Assembly (NCBI RefSeq): GCF_031157255.1
Contig: NZ_JAVIFX010000019.1
Span: 92,501 to 156,500, forward strand
Source of the DNA: Bradyrhizobium sp. LHD-71
GTDB lineage: Bacteria > Pseudomonadota > Alphaproteobacteria > Rhizobiales > Xanthobacteraceae
Reading direction: 5' to 3'
Length of the DNA stretch: 64,000 bases
The notes beneath the pieces are model-generated. The model made no database searches. It was not told the origin of the DNA and saw nothing but the letters and a program-made list of their open reading frames with translations. Each line of letters starts with the position of its first letter. The stretch's first letter is position 1. This document shows positions 27,249 through 36,074 of the stretch, piece by piece. Made by a program: the position numbers and the translations under genes.

Positions 27249-28319
27249 TTGACAGCAATTTCGATTGACCACGTGTCGCGATCGTTCGGGACGGTGCGCG
27301 CCGTCGACGACGTGTCGCTCGAAATCCAGGACGGCGAGTTCTTCACGCTGCTTGGACCTTCGGGTTGCGGCAAGACCACGCTGCTGCGCACGATCGCCGG
27401 CTTCGCCGACCTCAGTGCCGGCCAGATCCGTTTTGGCCAAAAACGCATCGACACGTTGCCGCCGCATCGTCGCAACACCGGCATGGTGTTCCAGAACTAT
27501 GCGATCTTCCCCAACCTCACCGTCGGAGGGAATGTGGCCTACGGCCTCAAGGCACGCAGTGTGCCCGAGGTGCAGATCAAGGAGCGCGTGGCTCGCGTTC
27601 TCAGGCTCGTGCATCTCGACACGTATGGCGATCGCTGGCCGCACCAGCTCTCGGGCGGCCAGCTTCAGCGCGTCGCCATTGCCAGATGCCTGGTGATCGA
27701 GCCCGAGGTGCTGCTGCTCGACGAGCCGCTCTCCAACCTCGACGCCAAGCTGCGCGTAGAAATGCGTGCCGAGATCCGCGAGCTCCAGCAGCAACTGAAG
27801 ATCACGGCCATTTACGTCACGCACGATCAGGAAGAGGCGCTGGCGATGTCCGACCGCATCGCCGTGATGCGCGCGGGCAAGCTCGAGCAGGTGGCGAGGC
27901 CGCAGGATATCTATCGCGCGCCGGCGACGCCGTTCGTTGCCGAGTTCATGGGAACCACCAACCTGCTCCGCGGCACGGTCGCCGGCCGCGCCGGCGAGGC
28001 GTTGCGCATCCGCGTCGGCCAGCAGGAGTTCTGCGCCGCCGGCAAGGCAGGCGAGGGTGAAAGCGTCAGTTTCTCCCTCAGGCCCGAGACCATCCGCCTC
28101 CTCGGTCCGGGCGAAACGCCGCCGACAGGCTGGGGGGCGTTCGAAGCAAGGCTCGGCTCGGTCGAATTTCTGGGCGCGATCACCCGCATCGAGCTCCAGA
28201 TCGGCAATGACACCATGCTGCGCGTTGCCAGCCTCGACGTGCTGCCTGATGAACTGAAGGCGCGCGGCCGTATCGCCGCCGCATATGATCCGCGGCGCAT
28301 CACGGTGTTTCGCGGATGA
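27249..28319 (+). CDS. ABC transporter ATP-binding protein
   Basis: 356 residues. Walker A is GPSGCGKT, the Q-loop is FQNYAIFPN, the signature is LSGGQLQRVAIARCL, Walker B is VLLLDEPLSN, and the H-loop lies in VTHDQEEA. A C-terminal TOBE-type domain follows (FSLRPETIRL, then a further strand region), as in FbpC/PotA/PhnT-like importers. The start is a TTG at 27249. The end overlaps the permease start by 4 bases. Confidence 0.93.
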   Translation: MTAISIDHVSRSFGTVRAVDDVSLEIQDGEFFTLLGPSGCGKTTLLRTIAGFADLSAGQIRFGQKRIDTLPPHRRNTGMVFQNYAIFPNLTVGGNVAYGLKARSVPEVQIKERVARVLRLVHLDTYGDRWPHQLSGGQLQRVAIARCLVIEPEVLLLDEPLSNLDAKLRVEMRAEIRELQQQLKITAIYVTHDQEEALAMSDRIAVMRAGKLEQVARPQDIYRAPATPFVAEFMGTTNLLRGTVAGRAGEALRIRVGQQEFCAAGKAGEGESVSFSLRPETIRLLGPGETPPTGWGAFEARLGSVEFLGAITRIELQIGNDTMLRVASLDVLPDELKARGRIAAAYDPRRITVFRG

Positions 28320-29971
28320 TCGCCATCTCTCGCCGCGACACGTTCCCGCTGGCCATCGCGATCCTGGCCTTCGCCTTTCTCGGACTGTTTTTGCTTTACC
28401 CGCTGCTCAATGTCTTCGGCGCGAGCTTCCTCGACCGCACAGGCACGCACTTTACGCTCGCGAACTATGCCCGCATGCTGTCGAGCAGCTTCTACCTTGG
28501 CAGCCTGTCCAACAGCCTGATCCTGGGCGCGCTGTCGACACTGCTGACGATCGTGCTGGGGGTGCCGTTGGCCTTCTGCCTTGCTCGGCTGCCGATCCCG
28601 GGCAAATCGCTGCTGCTCGCACTGGCGTCGTTGCCGCTGGTGCTTCCCTCCTTCGTTGCGGCCTATGCGCTTGTGCTGCTGCTCGGCCGCGCCGGCGTCA
28701 TCACGCGTTTCCTGCGCGATAGCGGCATCCCCTTCACCTCGATCTACGGCATGACGGGGATGACCATCGTTTTCACGATGACGCTTTTCCCCTTCGTTGT
28801 CTTTCCCGCGCTGGCGGCGTTCAAAGCGATCGACGTTTCGGTCGAGGAGGCGGGGCAGAATCTCGGCTCATCGCGCTGGCGCACCTTCTGGACGGTCACT
28901 CTGCCGGTTGTCATGCCCGCAGTGCTTGCCGGCGGATTGCTGGTCTTCATCGACGTGATCGAGAGCTTCGGTGTGCCCTTCGTGCTGGCCGAGGACAAGC
29001 CGATCCTGGCGGTCGAGGCCTATAAGCTGTTCGTCGGCGAGACCGGCGGCAATCCCGCCTCGGCAGGCGTGCTCGGCGTGCTGTTGATCGTCTGCACCGC
29101 CATCGCGCTCCTTATCCAGCGTTACTATCTCGGCCGCCGGCGCTTTTCGACTGCGGCCCGCCGCGCACCGCCTGAGCTGGTGGTGAAACCCTGGCTGCGC
29201 CGACTGGCCTCCGTCTATTCCTGGGGCGTGGTGTTGATCGCGCTCGTGCCGTTCTTTGCCATCATCGTGATCTCCTTCATGGAGTTCCGCGGCCCGGTGA
29301 TGCATCCGAACCTCAGCCTCGACAACTTCCGCGACCTGCTCAATCAGTCCTGGCGGCCGCTCATCAACACGCTCACTTTGTCCACCGCCGCTGCGATCAT
29401 GGCTGCCGCGATCGGCGTCCCTATCGGCTTCGCCATCACCCGCTTTCGCTCCAGGATCTCGGACCTGCTCGACGTCATTGCCATGACGCCTTTTGCCGTG
29501 GCGGGAACGGTGCTGGCCATCGGCCTGATCATTTCGTTCAACAGTGGCTGGCTGGTGCTGACCGGCGGCTGGTTGATCCTCGTCATCGCCTGGGTGGTGC
29601 GGAAGATCCCGTTCAACGTGCGCGCCTCGGCGGCCATCCTCCATCAGATCGATCCGAGCCTCGAGGAGGCGTCGATCAATCTTGGTGTCTCGCCGCTGAT
29701 GACTTTCGCACGACTGACCGTGCCGCTGATGATGGGCGGCATCATCGGCGGCATGGTGCTGACCTGGGTGACCGTTGCTTCCGAGCTCAGCTCCACCGTC
29801 GTCCTCTATAGCGGGCCGTGGGCCACGATGACCGTCGTCATGTTCCAGGCGCTCGAGAGCACGGGTGCGGGCGTTGCCTCGGCCGCGGCGACCGTGCTGA
29901 TCGTCTTCACCGTACTGCCGGTAGCGCTGATCTACCGGCTTCTTCGCCGCCACGAACTCGGTATGATGTGA
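28316..29971 (+). CDS. ABC transporter fused permease (FbpB-like)
   Basis: 551 residues with two permease halves in one chain, about twelve helices. Both halves carry the EAA loop: EEAGQNLGSSRWRTFWTVTLP in the first and EEASINLGVSPLMTFARLTVPL in the second. This architecture is usual for iron and aminoethylphosphonate-type importers. It is encoded between the ATPase and the aldolase with a 3-base gap to the latter, so all are in one operon. Confidence 0.92.
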   Translation: MIAISRRDTFPLAIAILAFAFLGLFLLYPLLNVFGASFLDRTGTHFTLANYARMLSSSFYLGSLSNSLILGALSTLLTIVLGVPLAFCLARLPIPGKSLLLALASLPLVLPSFVAAYALVLLLGRAGVITRFLRDSGIPFTSIYGMTGMTIVFTMTLFPFVVFPALAAFKAIDVSVEEAGQNLGSSRWRTFWTVTLPVVMPAVLAGGLLVFIDVIESFGVPFVLAEDKPILAVEAYKLFVGETGGNPASAGVLGVLLIVCTAIALLIQRYYLGRRRFSTAARRAPPELVVKPWLRRLASVYSWGVVLIALVPFFAIIVISFMEFRGPVMHPNLSLDNFRDLLNQSWRPLINTLTLSTAAAIMAAAIGVPIGFAITRFRSRISDLLDVIAMTPFAVAGTVLAIGLIISFNSGWLVLTGGWLILVIAWVVRKIPFNVRASAAILHQIDPSLEEASINLGVSPLMTFARLTVPLMMGGIIGGMVLTWVTVASELSSTVVLYSGPWATMTVVMFQALESTGAGVASAAATVLIVFTVLPVALIYRLLRRHELGMM

Positions 29972-29974
29972 GCC

Positions 29975-31036
29975 ATGATCGACCTGCGCAGCGACACCAT
30001 CACCCAGCCAACGCCTGAAATGCTCGACGCCATGCAGGCTGCGCGCCTCGGCGACGATTCACGCGACGGCGACCCGACTGTGGGCGAACTTGAAGCCCTT
30101 GCTGCCAAACGCACGGGCAAGGACGCTGCGATATTCGTGCCGAGCGGCACGATGGGCAATCTCGTCGCCATGATGGCTCACACCGGGCGCGGCGGCGAAT
30201 TGCTGCTGGAAGAAGGCTCTCACATCCTCAAGAGCGAAATGGGTGCGGTCGCCCAGGTCGCGGGCCTGTTCCATCGCACCATCCGCGGTGAATCCGGAGC
30301 GATGGATGTCGGCACGCTGGCCGAGACCATCAGCGCCCAGATGAAGCCCAACAAGCTCGCTACGGCGCTGATCGAGATGGAAACGACCCACAACGGCGCC
30401 GGCGGCACCGTGCTGCCGCTCGATCACATGGCCAAGGTCCACGCACTCGGCCGACAGCACGGCATTCCAGTACACACCGATGGCGCCCGGCTGTTCAACG
30501 CCGCCGTTGCGCTCGGCGTGCCGGCGGAGCGCATCGCGCGCCACACTGACAGCATCACGTTCTGTGTTTCCAAGGGTCTGAGCGCGCCGATTGGTTCTCT
30601 GCTCTGCGGCCCGAAAGAGTTCATCACCCGTGCGCGCGGTTTCCGCCGCATGCTCGGTGGCAATCTTCGCCAGGCCGGCATGCTGGCTGCCGCCGGCATC
30701 GTCGCGCTGGACAGCATGGTCGAGCGTCTGGCCGACGATCATGCGACGGCGAAGCAGCTTGCCGACGGCTTGCACCGCATTGCGCCGGCGCTGGTCGACC
30801 CAGAATCGATCACGACCAATATCGTGCGCGTCGATACGACCGTCAGCGGTTGGCCGGCCGAGACTTGGGCGACGGCGCTGCAGTCGCGCGACGTGCGCGT
30901 CTCGCCCGGCGGGCCGATGCAGCTCCGCTTCGTCACTCACCGGCATATCTCGACGGCGGATGTCGAAACTGCGCTGCAGGCGTTCCGCGAGCTATGGAGC
31001 GAGGTGCCCGGACCAGCGGCGGCCCGCGCCGGCTGA
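29975..31036 (+). CDS. Low-specificity L-threonine aldolase
   Basis: 353 residues. It begins IDLRSDTITQPTPEML, the family signature. GDDSRDGDPTV and the PLP lysine in CVSKGLSAPIGS (K200) follow, then RRMLGGNLRQAG. The enzyme splits L-threonine or allo-threonine into glycine and acetaldehyde, and many homologues accept other beta-hydroxy amino acids. Its position at the end of an aminotransferase-ABC operon suggests that the imported compound is, or becomes, a beta-hydroxy amino acid. The last residues are Pro/Ala-rich and not conserved. Confidence 0.9.
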   Translation: MIDLRSDTITQPTPEMLDAMQAARLGDDSRDGDPTVGELEALAAKRTGKDAAIFVPSGTMGNLVAMMAHTGRGGELLLEEGSHILKSEMGAVAQVAGLFHRTIRGESGAMDVGTLAETISAQMKPNKLATALIEMETTHNGAGGTVLPLDHMAKVHALGRQHGIPVHTDGARLFNAAVALGVPAERIARHTDSITFCVSKGLSAPIGSLLCGPKEFITRARGFRRMLGGNLRQAGMLAAAGIVALDSMVERLADDHATAKQLADGLHRIAPALVDPESITTNIVRVDTTVSGWPAETWATALQSRDVRVSPGGPMQLRFVTHRHISTADVETALQAFRELWSEVPGPAAARAG

Positions 31037-31048
31037 ACCGGCCCGGCC

Positions 31049-31215
31049 CTAGTGTCGTGGATCAGAAATTCGCGCCATCGTTGCCGCGAGTCCATCGTGC
31101 GAATTTCTGATCCATAAACGACACTAGAATCATAACTTGCTAGTGTCCTGATCGAATCCGAAGTTCGCTCTGAGCTCGCTGCAAAGTACGGCGAACTTCG
31201 GATTCGGGACACTAG
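31049..31215. repeat. 167-bp twin-hairpin repeat, copy 2
   Basis: The copy has the same two-hairpin structure as 9443-9610 with only a handful of base differences and one or two single-base indels. It starts 12 bases after the threonine aldolase stop. Its terminal CTAG provides the stop codon of the opposite-strand AraC gene (31212-31214), just as copy 1 provides the stop of the dioxygenase. Confidence 0.9.
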
Positions 31216-32027
31216 TCGCCGGCGGGCGTCCCCTGCCGTTCAGCCATGTAGCGGCCAGGGGATGTGCCGAGTGCTTTCCTGAACATGGTCGTGAAGCTGC
31301 TCGCGCTCTCATAGCCAAGATCGATGGCGACTTGCTGAATGGTTGCGCCGGCGGCCAGCCATTGCAGTGCGAGCATGATGTTGAGCTGCTGGCGCCAACG
31401 GCTGAAGGTCATGCCGGTCTCGTGAGCGATCATGCGGGCAAGCGTTCGCTCGCTAAGTCCGGCGCGCCTGGCCCAGACTTCCATCGTCTCCTGATCGGAA
31501 GGATCGGCCATCATCATGTCGACGATCTTGCGCAGCCGATGATCGGTCGGCATCGGCAGGTGCAGCTTGCCGATTTGCGCCATGGCGATTTCATCGAGCA
31601 GGAGCGCGACAAGGTGCGTTTCCATGCCGCCTTCGGGGTAGGCCAGCGGAAAGCTAGCCGACCGGATCAAGAGCTCCCGCAGGAGCGGCGTGACTGAGAT
31701 CGTGCAGCAGTTCGGCGGGAGGTTCGTCACGATCCTCGGTTCGATGAAGGCATTATAGCCTTCGATCGCGCCCGCAGCCCTGATGCTGTGCGACAGGCCG
31801 CCGGGAATCCAGATCGCGGATTGCGGTGGGACGATCCAAAGGCCGCCTTCCAGCTCACAGGTGAGAACGCCCCGCATCGACAGAAGCAACTGCGCCTTCC
31901 GGTGATGGTGAAAATCGAGCTCGATCCCGGTCGTGACCATCGTGAGGCCGACGGTGACCACGGTCCGTGCCACGTCATCCGGGTCGGTGAAGTCGGCGGG
32001 AAGGCGCAGATCAGTCAGAATTGGCAT
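31212..32027 (-). CDS. AraC-family regulator with cupin-like N-terminal domain
   Basis: 271 residues from the ATG at 32027 (a frame open to 32081 adds 18 unlikely residues). The N-terminal sensor has FHHHRKAQLLLSMRG and PQSAIWIPGGLSHSI, a cupin-type pocket. The C-terminal double helix-turn-helix includes WARRAGLSERTLARMIAHET and QQVAIDLGYESASSFTTMFR followed by GTSPGRY. It is divergent from the PPOX-family gene across 143 bases, which makes that gene the most likely target. Its stop codon comes from the flanking repeat. Confidence 0.88.
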   Translation of the reverse strand: MPILTDLRLPADFTDPDDVARTVVTVGLTMVTTGIELDFHHHRKAQLLLSMRGVLTCELEGGLWIVPPQSAIWIPGGLSHSIRAAGAIEGYNAFIEPRIVTNLPPNCCTISVTPLLRELLIRSASFPLAYPEGGMETHLVALLLDEIAMAQIGKLHLPMPTDHRLRKIVDMMMADPSDQETMEVWARRAGLSERTLARMIAHETGMTFSRWRQQLNIMLALQWLAAGATIQQVAIDLGYESASSFTTMFRKALGTSPGRYMAERQGTPAGD

Positions 32028-32170
32028 TTCAGTTGATCGTCCGAATGTCTCGGCAGGAAGTAGGGCTTGGCAGAAAATCAAACTATTTTGTCAGACTACG
32101 GCAATGCTGCCAATCGCTCGAAAGTCTATTGGGTGGGGACCATACACCCAGCTCCGCGAGGGCCCTTTTC

Positions 32171-33184
32171 ATGAATGAGCCGATCACCTCGGTGGCGGAC
32201 CTTGAGGCGGTCATCGGCAAGACGCCACTGCCGATGACCCTCAAAGTGATCGATCATCTTGATGAGGGGGCGCTGCGCTGGATCCGGCTGTCGCCCCTGA
32301 TGGTCGCCGCTTTCGGCGATGGCGCGGTCGTGGCGGTGACGCTGGCCGGCGGAGAAGCTGGGTTCGCAGCCGGCAGCACCCGCGAATTGCGGCTTCCCAT
32401 CGCGTTGCTCGATGATCCGGCCTCGGCGCGGCCGGGAGCAGCGGTCGGCTCGCTGTTTCCACTTCCGGGCGTCACCGAAACCTTGCGAGTCAACGGACGC
32501 GTAACAGACGTGCGCAACGGCGAGATCCACATCGCAGTGGAGGAATGCTTCGGCCATTGCGGCAAGGCGCTGATCCGCTCGGATTTCTGGACGGCTGCGC
32601 CGCTCGCGGTGCCGCCGGCCGACATCTCAGCGTTCGTCGCGGAATGCCGTTTCATGGCGTTGGCAACAATCGATGCGCAGGGTCGTGCTGATCTCAGCCC
32701 CAAGGGTGATCCGGCTGGCATGATGGCGCAGCTTGATGGTTCGCGGCTCTGGTTCGCCGACCGGCCGGGAAACCGTCGCGTCGACAGTTTCCGGAATATC
32801 ATCACCCAGCCTCGCGTGGCTGCGGCGCTGCTGATCCCTGGTTCAACTCATTTCCTGAGGCTGTCCGGCGTCGCCCGCATGACCAGCGATGAAGCCGTGC
32901 GCGCGCAATTCAGAGTGCAGGACAAGACGCCTGCGCTCGCCACGTTGATCGATGATCTCAGCGTTACGATGTCCGAAAGCTCCGCTCTCGTCCGCGCGCG
33001 AATCTGGCCTGTGGCTGGTCGTCCGGCCGGTATCGAGCCGGCGAAGATCTTCGCCGAGCATATCAAGCTCAACAAGGCCAAGGGACTTGGGGCTCGGCTA
33101 ACGAGCGCTGCGCTGTCTGTCCCCGGCACGACGGGCCTCCTGCAGAAGGTCCTGGAGAAGGAATACAAAGACAATCTCTACTAG
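32171..33184 (+). CDS. Pyridoxamine 5'-phosphate oxidase-family flavoprotein
   Basis: 337 residues from ATG 32171. The C-terminal half carries the split-barrel pattern: FVAECRFMALATIDAQGRADLSPKGDPAG, then LWFADRPGNRRVDSFRNII and FLRLSGVARM. The preceding ECFGHCGKALIRSDFW is typical of the MSMEG_1061-like branch of PPOX proteins. The N-terminal half is probably a degenerate second split barrel. The family binds FMN or F420 and reduces small molecules; the real substrate is unknown. It is divergent from the AraC regulator. Confidence 0.8.
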   Translation: MNEPITSVADLEAVIGKTPLPMTLKVIDHLDEGALRWIRLSPLMVAAFGDGAVVAVTLAGGEAGFAAGSTRELRLPIALLDDPASARPGAAVGSLFPLPGVTETLRVNGRVTDVRNGEIHIAVEECFGHCGKALIRSDFWTAAPLAVPPADISAFVAECRFMALATIDAQGRADLSPKGDPAGMMAQLDGSRLWFADRPGNRRVDSFRNIITQPRVAAALLIPGSTHFLRLSGVARMTSDEAVRAQFRVQDKTPALATLIDDLSVTMSESSALVRARIWPVAGRPAGIEPAKIFAEHIKLNKAKGLGARLTSAALSVPGTTGLLQKVLEKEYKDNLY

Positions 33185-33243
33185 CGCACCGCATACGAGC
33201 TTGTTCACTTTCGAGTGCTCTATCGGCGCATCAGCCCGCCTTG

Positions 33244-34740
33244 TCAGAGACCCGTGGACGGGCCGGAGCCAGGCCCGACGGGCTTCGATGCCGATGAGCT
33301 CTCGGTTCTGTTCGGGTTTCGCAACATCCGTATGCCGGCGAAGGCGGCCATCATCACCAGGAGTGGGCTGACCAGGCTGAAGATCGCATATGGGGCGTAG
33401 CTGAACGTCGCGACGCCAAGGGTGGCGGCCATGTAGGCGCCGCAGCTGTTCCAGGGGACCAATGCCGAGGTCGGCGTCGCGGCGCCGCCGACGGTGCGCG
33501 ACAGGACGACTGGCGCAAAGTCGCGTGTGGCGAAAGCGGTCTTGAACATCCGCCCGGGCAGCACGATGGCGATATACTGGTCGGCGGTGATGATATTCGT
33601 CGCGAACACGGCAGCGACCATGGACGCAATCAGCGCGCCAGTCGATTTCACTGCCGCGATGACAGGAGTTATGAGCTTGTCGAGGACACCGGCCTTCTCG
33701 ACAACGCCGCCGAAGGCAAGCGCCGCGATCACGAGCCAGATGGTGTCGAGCATGCTGCTCATGCCGCCGCGCGACAGGAGGTGGTCGATATGGTCGATAC
33801 CTGTCGTAGACACATATCCGCTTGCGAAGGCCAGCCACGTGCCCTTGAGCAGGGCCAGGCCTGCCGGCAGGTCGTCGCGCCCGGCGAACGCGATGACGCG
33901 CTCCGGCGCGACAATGACGGCAAGAACGCACGCCGTGATCGCGCCGAGAAAGATCGATGTGAACGGCGGAATCCTCAGCAGCGCCAACGCCACGACGACA
34001 ACGAGCGGCAGGAACAACACCGGCGAGATGTTGAACAGACGCTCAATATCGGAAACCTGACTGCTCGTATCGAATTCAACCGGCCTTCCGAGGGCCCAGA
34101 AGACGGCGAGCGAAACAGCGAGCGCCACGGATGACGTCATGGCTACCTCGCGAACATGCTCGTAGAGATTGACGCCCGCCATCCCCGCCGCAAGGTTGGC
34201 CGAGTCGGAAAGCGGTGAGACGGTGTCGCCGAAATACGCCCCCGAGATCACAGCCCCGGCGGTTATGGCCGGGTCCATGCCGATCTCGAACGCGATACCC
34301 ATCAAGCCGATGCCGATCGTGCCGACGACGGTCCATGAACTGCCGATGCAGAACGAGATCACGGCGCAAATCAGTGCTGCCGCCATATAGAAATAGGTGG
34401 GGCTGAGCAACTGCATTCCGTAGTAGATGATGGCGATCAGCGTGCCGCTCAGCGCCCAACTGCCGATCAGCGCTCCGACTGCAAAGAGAATGAAGATGGC
34501 GCCGAGGCCGGAGCTGACGCTCTCGGCCGCCGCCGCATTGAGCGAGGCGAGCGAGTGGCCGCGCCGCCAGGCTATGAACACGGCGACCATCGTCGCCGCG
34601 ACGACGGCGACCTGCGTCGGCCCGGAAGCGCTCGCTGCGCCGAACAGATAATACGCGAGTCCGATAAGAACGATGAGGCAGACGACCGGAACCAGCGCTT
34701 CGGCGAAGTTAAGGGGTTGCGGCTGATCAGGTCGGCTCAT
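33244..34740 (-). CDS. nhaC: Na+/H+ antiporter, NhaC family
   Basis: 498 residues and about eleven helices. The signature region CIGSSWTVVGTIGIGLMGIA followed by GAVISGAYFGDTVSPLSDSANLA is the conserved NhaC core. The later TADQYIAIVLPGRMFK and PWNSCGAYMAATLGVA stretches also match. Family members exchange Na+ for H+, and some act as amino acid or malate antiporters. It is 19 bases behind arcA on the same strand, so it probably works with the arginine deiminase route, for example in pH homeostasis or exchange of a pathway product; that link is inferred. Confidence 0.85.
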   Translation of the reverse strand: MSRPDQPQPLNFAEALVPVVCLIVLIGLAYYLFGAASASGPTQVAVVAATMVAVFIAWRRGHSLASLNAAAAESVSSGLGAIFILFAVGALIGSWALSGTLIAIIYYGMQLLSPTYFYMAAALICAVISFCIGSSWTVVGTIGIGLMGIAFEIGMDPAITAGAVISGAYFGDTVSPLSDSANLAAGMAGVNLYEHVREVAMTSSVALAVSLAVFWALGRPVEFDTSSQVSDIERLFNISPVLFLPLVVVVALALLRIPPFTSIFLGAITACVLAVIVAPERVIAFAGRDDLPAGLALLKGTWLAFASGYVSTTGIDHIDHLLSRGGMSSMLDTIWLVIAALAFGGVVEKAGVLDKLITPVIAAVKSTGALIASMVAAVFATNIITADQYIAIVLPGRMFKTAFATRDFAPVVLSRTVGGAATPTSALVPWNSCGAYMAATLGVATFSYAPYAIFSLVSPLLVMMAAFAGIRMLRNPNRTESSSASKPVGPGSGPSTGL

Positions 34741-34759
34741 GCGCCTCCTCCAGCCGCTC

Positions 34760-36058
34760 TTATTCGACCGCGTCGCGAGCCAGCGGACAGGTCATGCAGT
34801 GCCCACCCCCGCGACCACGGCCAAGTTCTGCTCCGATGATCGTGATCACCTCGACACCCTGCTTGCGCAAGAGCGTGTTTGAGTAAGTGTTGCGGTCATA
34901 GGCGAGGACGACACCGGGCGAGATCGCGACGTAGTTGTTGCCGCTATCCCACTGCTGACGTTCCGTTGCGTAGGAATCCCCTCCAGTCTCGACGACACGA
35001 AGCTTCTTGAGCTTCAAGGCCTCGGCAACCACGTCCAGGAATGGCTTCTTCTCGACAGTCACCTCAACGCCAGTCGATCCGCCACCGGGTCGCAGGGAGA
35101 TGGCGTGAATGCTGTTCACGATGTTCGGAAAGACGGAGACGAGGTCCCGGTCGCAGAACGTGAACACCGTGTCGAGATGCATTGCAGAACGAAGCTTTGG
35201 CATCGCCGCGACGATGACATGCTTGGCTGCTCCCTTCTCGAACAGCGTCGAGGCGAGCTGCGTGATGGCCTGGCGTGACGTGCGCTCGCTCATGCCGATG
35301 AGCACGACGCCGTTGCCGGGAATGAGGACATCGCCGCCTTCGAGCGTGGCGGACCCGAAGTTCTGGGTCGGGTCCCCCCACCACACATTCACCTTGCCGG
35401 CGAAATCCGGGTGAAACTTGTAGATGGAGGTCGTGAGCAGCGTCTCCTCGCGACGAACCGGCCAATACAGCGGATTGAGGGTTACGCCGCCATAGATCCA
35501 GCAGGTCGTGTCGCGCGTGTAGAGGGTGTTTGGCAGAGGCGGGAGCAGATATTCGCGCGAACCCGTCGATTCCTGCACCATGGCAAGGTACTTCGAGCTG
35601 TATTTGTCGGGCACGTCCGTTGCAGCCAGACCGCCGATCATGAATTCGGCAAGCTCACGCGGTGCGAGACTGTCAAGAAACGCGCGCGTGTCTTCGACAA
35701 GGCCGAGGCCGACCTCGTTGGCAATGATCTGTCGATCGAGCAGCCATTTCCTGGCTTCGGGAATTGCGAGTGTCTCGGCCAGCGCATGGTGCATCTCGAC
35801 GACATCGACGCCGCGTTCGTGCATCTTCGTGATGAAGTCGAAATGGTCGCGTTTGGCATTCTGCACCCACAGCACATCGTCGAACAGCAATTCATCGCAG
35901 TTCGTCGGTGTGAGGCGCGAATGGGCAAGTCCGGGTGAGCAGACCAGAACCTTGCGCAACGTGCCGACCTCGGAATGCACTCCGTATTCACCAGAGGATT
36001 TTGGCTTGACGGACTTTGCTTTATCGGTCGGCTTGGGATCGGCCTTTACGCTCGTCAT
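34760..36058 (-). CDS. arcA: Arginine deiminase
   Basis: 432 residues from the ATG at 36058; the frame upstream overlaps arcD and is not used. The active-site region [17 protein letters not shown] (nucleophile C421) is nearly that of the Pseudomonas enzyme. Other family motifs are [19 protein letters not shown] at the N-terminus, [25 protein letters not shown] and [13 protein letters not shown] (catalytic His). It hydrolyses arginine to citrulline and ammonia. It has a Lys/Pro-rich N-terminal extension of about 25 residues. arcB and arcC are not adjacent, so ATP would not be made here unless they lie elsewhere. Confidence 0.95.
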   Translation of the reverse strand: MTSVKADPKPTDKAKSVKPKSSGEYGVHSEVGTLRKVLVCSPGLAHSRLTPTNCDELLFDDVLWVQNAKRDHFDFITKMHERGVDVVEMHHALAETLAIPEARKWLLDRQIIANEVGLGLVEDTRAFLDSLAPRELAEFMIGGLAATDVPDKYSSKYLAMVQESTGSREYLLPPLPNTLYTRDTTCWIYGGVTLNPLYWPVRREETLLTTSIYKFHPDFAGKVNVWWGDPTQNFGSATLEGGDVLIPGNGVVLIGMSERTSRQAITQLASTLFEKGAAKHVIVAAMPKLRSAMHLDTVFTFCDRDLVSVFPNIVNSIHAISLRPGGGSTGVEVTVEKKPFLDVVAEALKLKKLRVVETGGDSYATERQQWDSGNNYVAISPGVVLAYDRNTYSNTLLRKQGVEVITIIGAELGRGRGGGHCMTCPLARDAVE

Positions 36059-36074
36059 GGCAGGTCTCCGTTCC

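Noticed and set aside
24952..31036. Beta-hydroxyaspartate cycle or 2-aminoethylphosphonate degradation locus
   Set aside because: The dehydratase, the D-type aldolase and the iminosuccinate reductase of the first, and the phosphonatase of the second, are missing; the aldolase here is of the L-threonine type.
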